A stretch of 13,589 bases of DNA, taken from Pseudomonadota bacterium. Lineage in GTDB: Bacteria; Pseudomonadota; Gammaproteobacteria; Enterobacterales; Enterobacteriaceae. Position numbers and translations under genes: made by a program. Shown here piece by piece: positions 1 through 7,202 of the stretch. Where the stretch lies: NCBI GenBank assembly GCA_023454395.1, contig JAEYFY010000118.1:1-13589 (forward strand), written 5' to 3'. The notes under the pieces are model-generated. The model saw only the letters and a program-made list of their open reading frames with translations, was not told where the DNA came from and did no database searches. Positions within the stretch are counted from its first letter, which is position 1. Each line of letters starts with the position of its first letter.

Positions 1-44
1 TCATGAAATAAAACAGAACATTTCGATAGATCTTGGAGTATATG

Positions 45-1286
45 ATGAGTCAATGTCACGTTAGCGGTTTATTATCTCTTGATGAAGCGCTAGAAAAACT
101 ACTTGAAAAACCGCTGGCAATTACCAACACCCTTAACATTCCATTAAATAACGCCGCAGATTATATTCTAAGTGAAGATATTACTTCTCCACTGAATGTT
201 CCGCCTTTTGATAATTCGGCAATGGATGGTTACGGGCTTCGTTACGCTGACTTAGATGCTCAAATTCCACTTCCTGTTGCGGGTAAATCGTTCGCTGGTA
301 TTCCTTTTGAAGGAGAACTTCCTGCTGGGCAATGTGTACGCATTATGACCGGGGCAATGGTTCCTACTGGTGTTGATACTGTCATTATGCAAGAAGAAGC
401 CGAAGTGACCGAACACGGTGTCCGTTTTTCACAGCCTGCTAAAAAAGGTCAAAATATTCGCCGTATTGGTGAAGATATTAAAGAAAATGACATTGTATTA
501 CCTGCTGGCACTAAACTCTCAACAGCACAATTACCTTTAATCGCCTCTTTAGGTGTGGCAACAGTACACGTTTATCGTCGTTTAAAAGTTGCAGTTTTCT
601 CAACGGGTGATGAATTACAAACCATCGGTCAGCCATTAAAAGCGGGTCAAATTTATGATACCAACCGCTTTGCGGTACGTTTAATGCTTGAAAAACTAGG
701 ATGTGAAGTTTTAGATTTAGGCGTTATTCCTGATTCACCAGAGAAACTGCGTGAAACCTTTAAAAAGGCTGATCAAGAAGCAGATTTAGTGATCAGCAGT
801 GGTGGTGTTTCTGTAGGTGAAGCTGATTATACCAAACAAATTCTTGATGAAATTGGCGAAATTGGTTTTTGGAAATTAGCCATTAAACCGGGAAAACCCT
901 TTGCTTTTGGTCGATTACACAATGCATGGTTCTGCGGATTACCGGGTAATCCAGTATCAGCAACCGTGACATTCTATCAATTGGTTCAACCGTTAATTGC
1001 ACGCCTATCTGGTTTTAGCCATTGGAAAGCACCGCAACGTTTCCAAGCTATTGCACAATCTCCATTGAAAAAATCAGCGGGTCGTCTTGATTTCCAACGC
1101 GGTATCGCCAGTATTAATGCCGATGGCGTATGGCAAGTGGAAACATCTGGGCATCAAGGCTCTCATGTTTATAGCTCCTTTAGTGTTGCTAACTGCTTTA
1201 TCGTTTTAGAGCGTGAACGCGGTAAAGTCGCAGCTGGCGAAACGGTTACTATTGAGCTATTTAATTCTCTGTTAAAAAGCGAATAG
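45..1286 (+). CDS. moeA: MoeA, molybdopterin molybdenumtransferase
   Basis: MoeA inserts molybdate into adenylylated molybdopterin in the cytoplasm, the last step of molybdenum cofactor synthesis. The protein (413 aa from this start; E. coli MoeA is 411) aligns with the E. coli protein over its full length. Recognisable blocks are FDNSAMDGY (about 55-63), RIMTGAMVP (99-107), STGDEL (186-191), the MoCF-domain block [12 protein letters not shown] (251-262) and GLPGNPVSA (298-306). The domain order is MoeA N-terminal, central MPT-binding MoCF domain, C-terminal beta domain. The frame is open from a TTG at 33, but GGAG at 35-38 is a good Shine-Dalgarno for the second of two tandem ATGs (42 and 45), six bases away, so 45 is chosen; 42 is possible. 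moeB follows five bases after the stop, so the two are co-transcribed. The promoter lies outside the window or in the first 44 bases, where I see no clear one. Confidence 0.97.
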   Translation: MSQCHVSGLLSLDEALEKLLEKPLAITNTLNIPLNNAADYILSEDITSPLNVPPFDNSAMDGYGLRYADLDAQIPLPVAGKSFAGIPFEGELPAGQCVRIMTGAMVPTGVDTVIMQEEAEVTEHGVRFSQPAKKGQNIRRIGEDIKENDIVLPAGTKLSTAQLPLIASLGVATVHVYRRLKVAVFSTGDELQTIGQPLKAGQIYDTNRFAVRLMLEKLGCEVLDLGVIPDSPEKLRETFKKADQEADLVISSGGVSVGEADYTKQILDEIGEIGFWKLAIKPGKPFAFGRLHNAWFCGLPGNPVSATVTFYQLVQPLIARLSGFSHWKAPQRFQAIAQSPLKKSAGRLDFQRGIASINADGVWQVETSGHQGSHVYSSFSVANCFIVLERERGKVAAGETVTIELFNSLLKSE

Positions 1287-1291
1287 CCTTT

Positions 1292-2059
1292 ATGAGTATT
1301 GAATTAACGGATGAAGAAGCCCTACGCTACAATCGCCAGATTGTATTAAGAGGCTTTGATTTTGATGGTCAAGAGGCGCTGAAAAGTGCCTCTGTACTGA
1401 TTGTTGGCGCAGGAGGCTTAGGATGTAGTGCCTCACAATATCTTACAGCCGCGGGAGTGGGAAAACTCACCTTATTAGATTTTGATACGGTTTCACTTTC
1501 TAATCTTCAGCGCCAAATTCTTCATCGCGACGCTACGATTGGTCAACCTAAAGTACTATCTGCAAAAGCAACATTAGAAGCCATTAATCCTCATGTCACA
1601 ATAGAAACCGTTGATGCGTTACTTGAAGATGAAGCGTTAGCAGAGCTTATTAGCCACCATAATATTGTTATGGATTGTACTGATAATGTGACAGTCCGTG
1701 AGCAACTTAATCGTCTCTGTTTTCATCAGAAAAAACCGCTCGTTTCTGGTGCGGCAATTCGGATGGAAGGTCAAATCAGCGTATTCACCTATCAAGATGA
1801 GGAGCCTTGCTATCGCTGTTTAAGTCATCTTTTTGGTGATAATGCTTTAAGCTGCGTTGAAGCTGGCATAATGGCACCTGTTGTGGGCGTAATTGGTACT
1901 TTACAAGCCGTTGAAGCCATCAAACTGCTTACAGGGTATGGTGAACATTTACATGGTAAGGTGTTGATGTTTGACGCAATGCGAATGCAATTTCGTGAAT
2001 TCAAATTACCTAAAAATCCACATTGCGAAGTGTGCTCCACCAATTTGCCGGACAAGTAA
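1292..2059 (+). CDS. moeB: MoeB, molybdopterin-synthase adenylyltransferase
   Basis: MoeB is the E1-like enzyme that adenylates the C-terminal glycine of MoaD so that it can be sulfurated for molybdopterin synthase. The 255-aa protein (E. coli 249) matches the family end to end. It has the nucleotide-binding loop GAGGLG at 39-44, the SNLQRQ block with the conserved Arg74, the catalytic-Asp motif CTDN at 129-132 (Asp131), and a zinc-binding pair of CxxC motifs, C173-C176 and C245-C248. There is no C-terminal rhodanese domain, so it is MoeB rather than the MOCS3/ThiF-rhodanese type. The C-terminus runs about six residues past the last zinc cysteine (STNLPDK), slightly longer than in E. coli. 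It starts five bases after moeA with no strong Shine-Dalgarno of its own, which suggests translational coupling. Confidence 0.97.
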   Translation: MSIELTDEEALRYNRQIVLRGFDFDGQEALKSASVLIVGAGGLGCSASQYLTAAGVGKLTLLDFDTVSLSNLQRQILHRDATIGQPKVLSAKATLEAINPHVTIETVDALLEDEALAELISHHNIVMDCTDNVTVREQLNRLCFHQKKPLVSGAAIRMEGQISVFTYQDEEPCYRCLSHLFGDNALSCVEAGIMAPVVGVIGTLQAVEAIKLLTGYGEHLHGKVLMFDAMRMQFREFKLPKNPHCEVCSTNLPDK

Positions 2060-2074
2060 CCATACTTATATTTG

Positions 2075-2111
2075 AATAAGGTAAGTCTATCTTCTTTAAA
2101 CTTACCTTATT
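2075..2111 (+). terminator. Hairpin after moeB, possible terminator
   Basis: AATAAGGTAAG at 2075-2085 is perfectly complementary to CTTACCTTATT at 2101-2111; one further T-A pair closes a 13-base loop. It begins 16 bases after the moeB stop. The stem is AT-rich and the bases after it (TCACGC) do not form a U-tract, so it is a weak or Rho-assisted terminator, or an mRNA-stabilising 3' hairpin. The structure is certain; the function is inferred from position. Confidence 0.5.
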
Positions 2112-2249
2112 TCACGCAATCTCTAAGTTGTATTCATATCCATCGTTAAGTCGATGTAACAAGCTTGTAGTATTCACTCTGATTTAATTCTACTATGACC
2201 GCCCGCGTCAAAACGCAACAGGATGCCCTATAAGCAAAATCATCATTTA

Positions 2250-2268
2250 AGCACGCATTTTACGTGCT
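2250..2268. repeat. Short inverted repeat in the amidohydrolase 5' leader
   Basis: AGCACG (2250-2255) and CGTGCT (2263-2268) form a perfect six-base stem around a seven-base loop, followed by a run of six A. It ends about 13 bases before the AAGG Shine-Dalgarno of the next gene. It is not a plus-strand terminator because A, not T, follows. It could be an operator half-pair or a 5'-UTR hairpin; six-base stems also occur by chance. Confidence 0.3.
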
Positions 2269-2292
2269 AAAAAAGCAATACAAGGTAGAAGA

Positions 2293-3993
2293 ATGACATT
2301 TCAAATTGCAGACACTCTCTATTACAACGGGCTTATTTATACCGCTGATCATAATGACAATATTGTTGATGCTATCGCGATCAGCCAAGGTGTGATTATT
2401 GCTTCAGGTAAAAAAGAGGAGCTACTTTCTTACTGTAATGAAAATACTGAGCAGATTGATTTACAGGGAAGAATGGTCATGCCGGGCATTATTGATGCAC
2501 ATATGCACCCATTCTGGGGAGGCGCAACACTAGCGGGTTGCCATCTTGATTATCAATCACTCTCTATCGATGATATTTTATTACGTATTCAGAAATACCT
2601 TGATGAAAACTATATTGATAGTGACACTGAATGGTTAAAAGTTTCCGCATGGTATCGTGAAGGTATGCAACCTGAAGGTGTGCAAATGACACGTTATCAT
2701 CTTGATACTTTAAATACGACGCGCCCTATTTTGCTCTTTTCTAGCGATTGTCATAGTGTTCTTGCTAATTCTCGCGCTTTAGCGCTGTTAAATATCACCG
2801 CTGAAACGCCTGATCCACCTGATGGAAATATTGAACGTGATAGTGATAGAACCCCTATTGGTATTCTTGAAGATGCGCCAGCAATGCAAGCCATTGACAG
2901 CTTGCCTCCACTGACTGAAGCTCAAAATTTACAAATAGCTCGCCATGTTCAAAAATTATTAAATGAACAAGGCGTAACCACTATTATGGATGCTCGTGTG
3001 GGAGAGCCTCAATTACGCGCCTTCAACACGTTAAGACAAGCGGGTGAATTAACCCTGCGCATAGAGAATGCCGTTGAAATCACGCCAGATGATGTACCTT
3101 GTATTGAAGATATTCCAAACGCGGTACGCCATGCTGCCACTCGCTTTTCACAATGGCATCAAATCAGCGAAGATGCTCAACCCAGTGTTGCTATCCGCCA
3201 TATCAAACTTTTTCTTGATGGTGTATTACAAGCGCCAATTATGACAGCGCGCTTACACTCGCCTTATCGTATTAATGTTGGCACGGATGATACGCCACAC
3301 TGGCAAGACTCTGAACATATTGGCGATCTCTATTTCTCACCTGAAATTTTAACGCCGTTAGTTACAGAAATTGCCCGTGCGGGTTATCACCCTCATATTC
3401 ATACTGTTGCTGAAGGTGCAATTAGTACTGCACTTGATGCGATTAGTGCAATGCGTAACGCCTTACCTGAAAAAGACATAAGACCGGGGCTTGCACATAA
3501 TGAATTGATGTGTGAAAAAGATTATGCCCGTTTCGCACAACTCAAAACCTACCCGTTCCTCTCCTTCCAATGGGCAGCCGTAGAACAGAGCAATATCGAA
3601 AAAGATATTGAAATGCTGGGGAAATCTCGCTGTGGCTATTTAGAGACGGCTGGCAAGTTTATTGATACTGGCGTTACTGTTGCTTTTGGTAGTGATTGGC
3701 CAATTGATCCACTTAATGAATGGTACGATTTTAAAGTCGCGATGACTCGCCAAAAAGATGCAGCAAGCCCACGCCTTGATAATGATCGTAACCTTACATT
3801 AATTGAAGTCTTGCGTGCGGCTACCATTAATGCCGCTCAGGCATTAGATATGGATAGACAAATTGGATCATTAGAAGTCGGAAAATTTGCCGATTTAATT
3901 GTATTAGATAGAAACCTGTTTGAAATATCGGCAGAAGATGTTGAAAATGTCAGGGTATTGTGTACGATCATTGCGGGGAAACCCACAATTTAG
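2293..3993 (+). CDS. YtcJ/AepA-type metal-dependent amidohydrolase
   Basis: Predicted zinc-dependent hydrolase of the amidohydrolase superfamily, Amidohydro_3 branch (YtcJ, N-substituted formamide deformylase, AepA relatives), acting on an unknown amide or cyclic amide. No signal peptide is visible, so it is probably cytoplasmic. The 566-aa length fits the family. Motifs in order: PGIIDAHMHPFWGG with the HxH metal ligands His70 and His72; SSDCHSVLANSRAL at 150-163; KLFLDGV at 305-311 and TARLHSPY at 318-325; HPHIHTVAEGA at 366-376; GSDWPIDP at 466-473 with the metal-site Asp468; and the C-terminal beta-sandwich signature LEVGKFADLIVLDRN at 527-541. The segment usually written HxxGDxA here reads HTVAEGA. 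AAGG at 2282-2285 supports the ATG. The gene stands alone between a hairpin and a strong terminator. The family is sure; the substrate is not readable. Confidence 0.9.
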   Translation: MTFQIADTLYYNGLIYTADHNDNIVDAIAISQGVIIASGKKEELLSYCNENTEQIDLQGRMVMPGIIDAHMHPFWGGATLAGCHLDYQSLSIDDILLRIQKYLDENYIDSDTEWLKVSAWYREGMQPEGVQMTRYHLDTLNTTRPILLFSSDCHSVLANSRALALLNITAETPDPPDGNIERDSDRTPIGILEDAPAMQAIDSLPPLTEAQNLQIARHVQKLLNEQGVTTIMDARVGEPQLRAFNTLRQAGELTLRIENAVEITPDDVPCIEDIPNAVRHAATRFSQWHQISEDAQPSVAIRHIKLFLDGVLQAPIMTARLHSPYRINVGTDDTPHWQDSEHIGDLYFSPEILTPLVTEIARAGYHPHIHTVAEGAISTALDAISAMRNALPEKDIRPGLAHNELMCEKDYARFAQLKTYPFLSFQWAAVEQSNIEKDIEMLGKSRCGYLETAGKFIDTGVTVAFGSDWPIDPLNEWYDFKVAMTRQKDAASPRLDNDRNLTLIEVLRAATINAAQALDMDRQIGSLEVGKFADLIVLDRNLFEISAEDVENVRVLCTIIAGKPTI

Positions 3994-4008
3994 CTGAATA
4001 ATATAATT

Positions 4009-4040
4009 AATAAACCCGCCTTTAAGCGGGTTTATTTTTA
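4009..4040. terminator. Strong bidirectional Rho-independent terminator
   Basis: AATAAACCCGC at 4009-4019 pairs perfectly with GCGGGTTTATT at 4026-4036 around a six-base loop, with a further T-run to 4039. It lies 15 bases after the amidohydrolase stop and 44 bases before the 3' end of the convergent acetyltransferase gene. The minus-strand side is also T-rich, so it should serve both convergent units. Confidence 0.9.
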
Positions 4041-4083
4041 TCTATGCACTTAATCCTATGAGAATTAACGTAAATTTTTCCTG

Positions 4084-4548
4084 CTATAAAGCAATTCCCA
4101 TTACTGTGCTCACTTCTTTTAATCCTTCACGCTCGTAAAAACGTTTAGCCGCACCATTTTCAGCTAATACAGATAACTCAAGATGCGTCATTTTTTCTGA
4201 TTTAGCCCACTCTTTCATTGCCGTTAATAATAAACTACCTGTACCTTGGCTACGAATAGAAGGGTCAACAACAATATCATAAATATAAGCGTATTTACGC
4301 TGAACCAAGCAGTTAAACATCGGTGTTTCTTGAATTTGCGCTATGCTAAATCCAACCACTTTGCCATCTAAATCTGCAACCAAAAGATGAAACTTATTAT
4401 TTTTTATTCCATTAATAATAAATGCTTCATCTTGCTTACCTGGCTTTAATCTATCGGGTTGTAAATTCGCCATTTCATTAAATAAATAAGTGTAAAGCGT
4501 ATTAATTTCTTCTACATCAGACAAAATTGCTTTTCTTATTATTATCAT
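4084..4548 (-). CDS. GNAT-family N-acetyltransferase
   Basis: A small (154 aa) single-domain acetyltransferase expected to transfer an acetyl group from acetyl-CoA to an amine on a small molecule or protein; the acceptor is unknown. Motif A is clear: the beta4 strand IYDIVVDPSIRSQGTG ends in the pyrophosphate-binding loop R99-S-Q-G-T-G104. Motif B follows as LSVLAENGAAKRFYEREGL (about 125-143), with the Asn and Tyr typical of the family. The N-terminal IIIRKAILSDVEEINTLY is the usual first strand and helix. The gene is second in an operon: its ATG is ten bases from the stop of the LOG gene, and its Shine-Dalgarno AAAGG (4556-4560) overlaps that stop. This points to translational coupling and to a possible link in function. 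It is probably not a RimI-type ribosomal acetyltransferase, but that cannot be excluded by eye. Confidence 0.9.
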   Translation of the reverse strand: MIIIRKAILSDVEEINTLYTYLFNEMANLQPDRLKPGKQDEAFIINGIKNNKFHLLVADLDGKVVGFSIAQIQETPMFNCLVQRKYAYIYDIVVDPSIRSQGTGSLLLTAMKEWAKSEKMTHLELSVLAENGAAKRFYEREGLKEVSTVMGIAL

Positions 4549-4558
4549 TTTTTTACCT

Positions 4559-5137
4559 TTATTTATTGTAGGTTTTTACAGGCGGTGCGGTATACGTTTC
4601 AAATTTATCTAATAATTGAATAGAACATTGTTCCACAATCGCCATATGGCGATATTTTTCATGTAGGAATTGTTCATCTGTCATTTTATCAATCATCATC
4701 AAAAGTGGATCGTAAAATTGATTAATATTAAGTATGCCCAATGGTTTTTGGTGCAAACCAATTTGGCTCCATGTAAAGACTTCACTAAACTCCTCTAATG
4801 TACCGAAACCACCAGGTAAAGCGACAAAACCACCAGCCAGTTCTATCATTTTGCTTTTACGCTGATGCATAGTTTCAACAACATGCAGTTCAGTCAGATT
4901 TTTATGCGATATTTCACGCCCTTCTAATAGCGTAGGAATAACACCAATCACCTTTCCGCCTTCGGCTAATACAGTATCAGCGAGAATACCCATGATGCCG
5001 ACACTAGCACCACCATAAATTAAGGTAATATTACGTTTAACTAGCTCTTTGGCAAAAATAATGGCTTGTTCTTTATAAATATCTGAAGCGCCTAAACTAG
5101 AACCACAATACACTGCGATAGATTTTATTTTACTCAT
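4559..5137 (-). CDS. LOG-family nucleotide 5'-monophosphate phosphoribohydrolase
   Basis: LOG-family proteins hydrolyse the N-glycosidic bond of nucleoside 5'-monophosphates, releasing a base and ribose 5-phosphate. Plant and some bacterial members activate cytokinin nucleotides. The 192-aa length matches the short type I LOG group. The Rossmann-like start is IAVYCGSSLG (7-16), followed by LIYGGASVGIMG (39-50), the MHQRK block (90-94) and the family signature PGGFGTLEE (108-116), with the catalytic Arg93 and Glu116 region intact. Older annotations call such proteins 'lysine decarboxylase', which is incorrect. It is much shorter than PpnN/YgdH, so that name is not applied. It heads a two-gene operon with the acetyltransferase downstream. 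Its Shine-Dalgarno (AGAG, about ten bases upstream) is weak. Confidence 0.93.
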   Translation of the reverse strand: MSKIKSIAVYCGSSLGASDIYKEQAIIFAKELVKRNITLIYGGASVGIMGILADTVLAEGGKVIGVIPTLLEGREISHKNLTELHVVETMHQRKSKMIELAGGFVALPGGFGTLEEFSEVFTWSQIGLHQKPLGILNINQFYDPLLMMIDKMTDEQFLHEKYRHMAIVEQCSIQLLDKFETYTAPPVKTYNK

Positions 5138-5468
5138 TTTTTATTCTCTTTTAGCTAGTTAAATCGAGCTTGGAATTATACTGAAGGTGTTTTTAATAAA
5201 AAAGGTTAAAAAAAGTGTTTTTACACTTTTTATTTCATATATATATTTAATCATCATTAATACTTATATTTATGAGAAATTATTTTTTATTTTATTAAAA
5301 ATAAATTAAGTTATATTTTAGCTAATCTCATTCAACTAAATTAAAACAAAAAATATTTATTAATGAATAGCTATATTAAAGCAGGTGATTTTATTTTATA
5401 TTATGCGATCCTTTGTTATCTGCCAACAGAGAACACATAACGATTAATTATTGATGAGGTTTTATAGG
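5138..5468. other. AT-rich divergent spacer between the LOG operon and rhtA
   Basis: These 331 bases separate two divergent units and contain no credible gene. Composition is extremely AT-rich, with long A and T runs from about 5190 to 5400. Near rhtA, TATATT/TATTAT at 5397-5404 is the best -10 candidate, with a poor TTAAAG at -35. Such DNA is typical H-NS-type curved promoter DNA, which is inference from composition only. It contains the hairpin listed at 5210-5231. Confidence 0.6.
5210..5231. repeat. A/T-armed inverted repeat in the divergent spacer
   Basis: AAAAAGTGT (5210-5218) and ACACTTTTT (5223-5231) form a perfect nine-base stem with a TTTT loop. It has the A-tract/stem/T-tract form of a weak bidirectional terminator but only three GC pairs. 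It lies 73 bases upstream of the LOG start, so an operator or leader role is equally possible. Confidence 0.35.
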
Positions 5469-6359
5469 ATGTTGTCAGCCAGACACTCAGCTAAATTACA
5501 GGTGTTTTACCCTGTGCTTCTTTTGCTTCTCTCCATGCTTTCAATTCAAAGCGGCGCATCCCTTGCTAAAAGCCTATTTCCTGTTATTGGCGCCCCAGCA
5601 GTAACAGCGTTACGTCTATTATTGGGTACTTTGATCCTATTTTTTATCTTTAAGCCATGGCGACTCAAATTTAACCGCGAGTCAATTATGCCACTGTTTC
5701 TATATGGTTTATCTTTAGGGGCAATGAATTACCTTTTCTACCTTGCTCTTGAAACCATTCCTTTAGGGATTGCAGTTGCCCTTGAATTTACAGGTCCTTT
5801 AGCTGTTGCTATGTTTTCATCGCGCAGAGCCATCGACTTTTTATGGATAATTTTAGTCATTGCAGGCTTAGGATTATTGCTACCTATTGGCGATAATATT
5901 CACGGGTTAGATCCTCTAGGTATTCTTTATGCGCTGGGTGCGGGTGTCGGTTGGGCGTTATATATTGTATTCGGACAACGTGCAGGTAAAGGCTACGGTG
6001 CGGCAACGGTTTCAATTGGCTCTCTAGTTGCTGCCTTTATTTTCGTTCCTATTGGTATGTTACAAAGTAGCCCTGACATTATGTTTAGTTGGTCAATTTT
6101 GCCGATTGCATTAGCCATTGCAATTTTATCGACCGCATTTCCTTACACCTTAGAAATGATTGCTCTAACACGTTTACCCGCCAAAACATTTGGTACTTTA
6201 ATGAGCTTAGAGCCTTGTATGGGTGCCTTTATTGGTATTATTTTCTTACACGAACATTTGACGTTAATACAATGGGTTGCCTTAGCCTTTATTGTATTAG
6301 CCTCTATTGGTTCAACAGCGACAATGAAAAGCAAAACCAAAATTGAAGAAGTAAAATAG
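5469..6359 (+). CDS. rhtA: RhtA, threonine/homoserine exporter (EamA/DMT)
   Basis: RhtA is an inner-membrane exporter of the drug/metabolite transporter superfamily; in E. coli it extrudes threonine and homoserine. The protein has two tandem EamA repeats (about 14-140 and 150-285), giving some ten hydrophobic segments, and a short basic tail ending KTKIEEVK. It aligns closely with E. coli RhtA throughout, for example SIQSGASLAKSLFP, GMNYLFYL-like and VALEFTGPLAVA in the first repeat and STAFPYTLEMIALTRLP in the second. The frame is open from TTG 5451 and ATG 5454, but ATG 5469 gives 296 aa (E. coli 295), aligns with the E. coli N-terminus, and has GAGG at 5456-5459 nine bases upstream. dps lies downstream on the same strand, as in E. 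coli, but behind a terminator and its own promoter region. Confidence 0.93.
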   Translation: MLSARHSAKLQVFYPVLLLLLSMLSIQSGASLAKSLFPVIGAPAVTALRLLLGTLILFFIFKPWRLKFNRESIMPLFLYGLSLGAMNYLFYLALETIPLGIAVALEFTGPLAVAMFSSRRAIDFLWIILVIAGLGLLLPIGDNIHGLDPLGILYALGAGVGWALYIVFGQRAGKGYGAATVSIGSLVAAFIFVPIGMLQSSPDIMFSWSILPIALAIAILSTAFPYTLEMIALTRLPAKTFGTLMSLEPCMGAFIGIIFLHEHLTLIQWVALAFIVLASIGSTATMKSKTKIEEVK

Positions 6360-6401
6360 ATATTTAACTCATTTTACTCAGTAAAAAATCAATATTAATG
6401 T

Positions 6402-6426
6402 AAAAGGATCTTATGATCCTTTTTAC
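6402..6426 (+). terminator. Rho-independent terminator of rhtA
   Basis: AAAAGGATC (6402-6410) pairs perfectly with GATCCTTTT (6415-6423) around TTAT, and the T-run continues to 6424. It lies 42 bases after the rhtA stop, on the plus strand, so dps is mostly transcribed from its own promoter. Confidence 0.75.
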
Positions 6427-6518
6427 TTATTAAATAATAACTTTACTGACCTATCATTGCTATTTTTCGCTCATTGTCTTACTCTAAATAGACTATTTCG
6501 ATAGATTAGATTTTTTTA

Positions 6519-6553
6519 ATAGATGACCTATCAATTTAATAGTATCAATCGAT
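6519..6553 (+). promoter_or_regulatory. Possible OxyR site upstream of dps
   Basis: CTAT (6528-6531), ATAG (6539-6542) and CGAT (6550-6553) are spaced exactly 11 bases start to start, as in the OxyR ATAG-N7-CTAT-N7-ATAG-N7-CTAT pattern. The fourth element, ATAG at 6519, is two bases out of register. E. coli dps is OxyR-activated. In such AT-rich DNA this could be chance. Confidence 0.25.
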
Positions 6554-6633
6554 AAGACTAACCATTAATAATTTACTATCATCATTAACAGAAATTAAGA
6601 TATTGAGTTATTAATTATTTAGGGAGAACGATT

Positions 6634-7140
6634 ATGAGTACTGCTAAATTAGTCAAATCCACACCTTCAACTCTGCTTTATACCCGTAATAACCTTGATG
6701 ACAGTGTAAAACTGCACGCTATTGAATTATTGCAACAGATGGTGACGCAGTTTATCGACCTATCTCTCATCACAAAACAAGCGCACTGGAATATGCGTGG
6801 CAGAAACTTTATTTCTGTTCATGAGATGGTTGATGGCTTCCGCGATACCATTAATCAGCACACAGATGAGTTTGCAGAGCGTGTTGTTCAATTAGGTGGC
6901 ACAGTATTAGGCACCGCGCAAGTTGTCGGTAAAAAAACACCACTGAAAGCTTATCCACTGGATATTCATGATGTACAAGATCACCTAAAAGCACTGGCTG
7001 ATCGTTATGCAGTTGTTGCTAATGATATTCGTAAAGCTATTGACGAAGTTGAAGACGAAGATACTGCCGATATGTTTACTGCTGCATCGCGTGATCTTGA
7101 TAAGTTCTTATGGTTTATTGAAGCCAATATTGAGAACTAA
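6634..7140 (+). CDS. dps: Dps, DNA-binding ferritin-like protein
   Basis: Dps forms a 12-mer that oxidises Fe(II) with hydrogen peroxide, stores the iron, and condenses DNA in starved or stressed cells. The protein is 168 aa (E. coli 167) and nearly collinear with E. coli Dps. All ferroxidase ligands sit at the same numbers: His51 (in KQAHWNMRG), His63 and Asp67 (VHEMVDGF), Asp78 and Glu82. The N-terminal DNA-binding tail keeps Lys5 and Lys8 but has Thr where E. coli has Lys10. AGGGAG at 6621-6626 is an excellent Shine-Dalgarno seven bases from the ATG, which fits a highly expressed protein. A 274-base upstream gap, cut off from rhtA by a terminator, implies its own promoter; TACTAT at 6574-6579 is a possible -10. 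Confidence 0.97.
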   Translation: MSTAKLVKSTPSTLLYTRNNLDDSVKLHAIELLQQMVTQFIDLSLITKQAHWNMRGRNFISVHEMVDGFRDTINQHTDEFAERVVQLGGTVLGTAQVVGKKTPLKAYPLDIHDVQDHLKALADRYAVVANDIRKAIDEVEDEDTADMFTAASRDLDKFLWFIEANIEN

Positions 7141-7170
7141 TTCTTAATAAAAAATCACCATTATGACGTT

Positions 7171-7202
7171 AAAAGGCTGCCTATTTTTTAGGTGGCCTTT
7201 TT
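7171..7202. terminator. Shared bidirectional terminator of dps and dinG
   Basis: A 13-bp stem is formed by 7171-7183 and 7189-7201, with two G-U wobble pairs in the middle and a loop of five T. It ends in a T-run on the plus strand and a T-run on the minus strand. Its right arm runs into the dinG stop codon (7201-7203), so it must serve both convergent genes. Confidence 0.88.

Noticed and set aside
1..44. Molybdenum-cofactor riboswitch or FNR site ahead of moeA
   Set aside because: Only 44 bases are visible, with no stem array and no TTGAT-N4-ATCAA palindrome.
1825..2055. Open frame of 76 codons on the minus strand inside moeB
   Set aside because: It lies wholly within a gene of certain identity, has no ribosome site and no recognisable domain; it is an antisense shadow.
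2250..2274. Hairpin before the amidohydrolase gene as a terminator
   Set aside because: On the plus strand it is followed by A, and on the minus strand the T-run precedes the stem, so neither direction fits an intrinsic terminator.
5283..5305. Inverted repeat of T- and A-runs (TTTATTTT / AAAATAAA)
   Set aside because: Consists only of A and T in an extremely AT-rich spacer, so pairing is expected by chance.
6089..6346. Open frames of 85 codons (plus) and 65 codons (minus) inside rhtA
   Set aside because: Both overlap the membrane-protein frame that aligns throughout with RhtA, and their translations show no family features.
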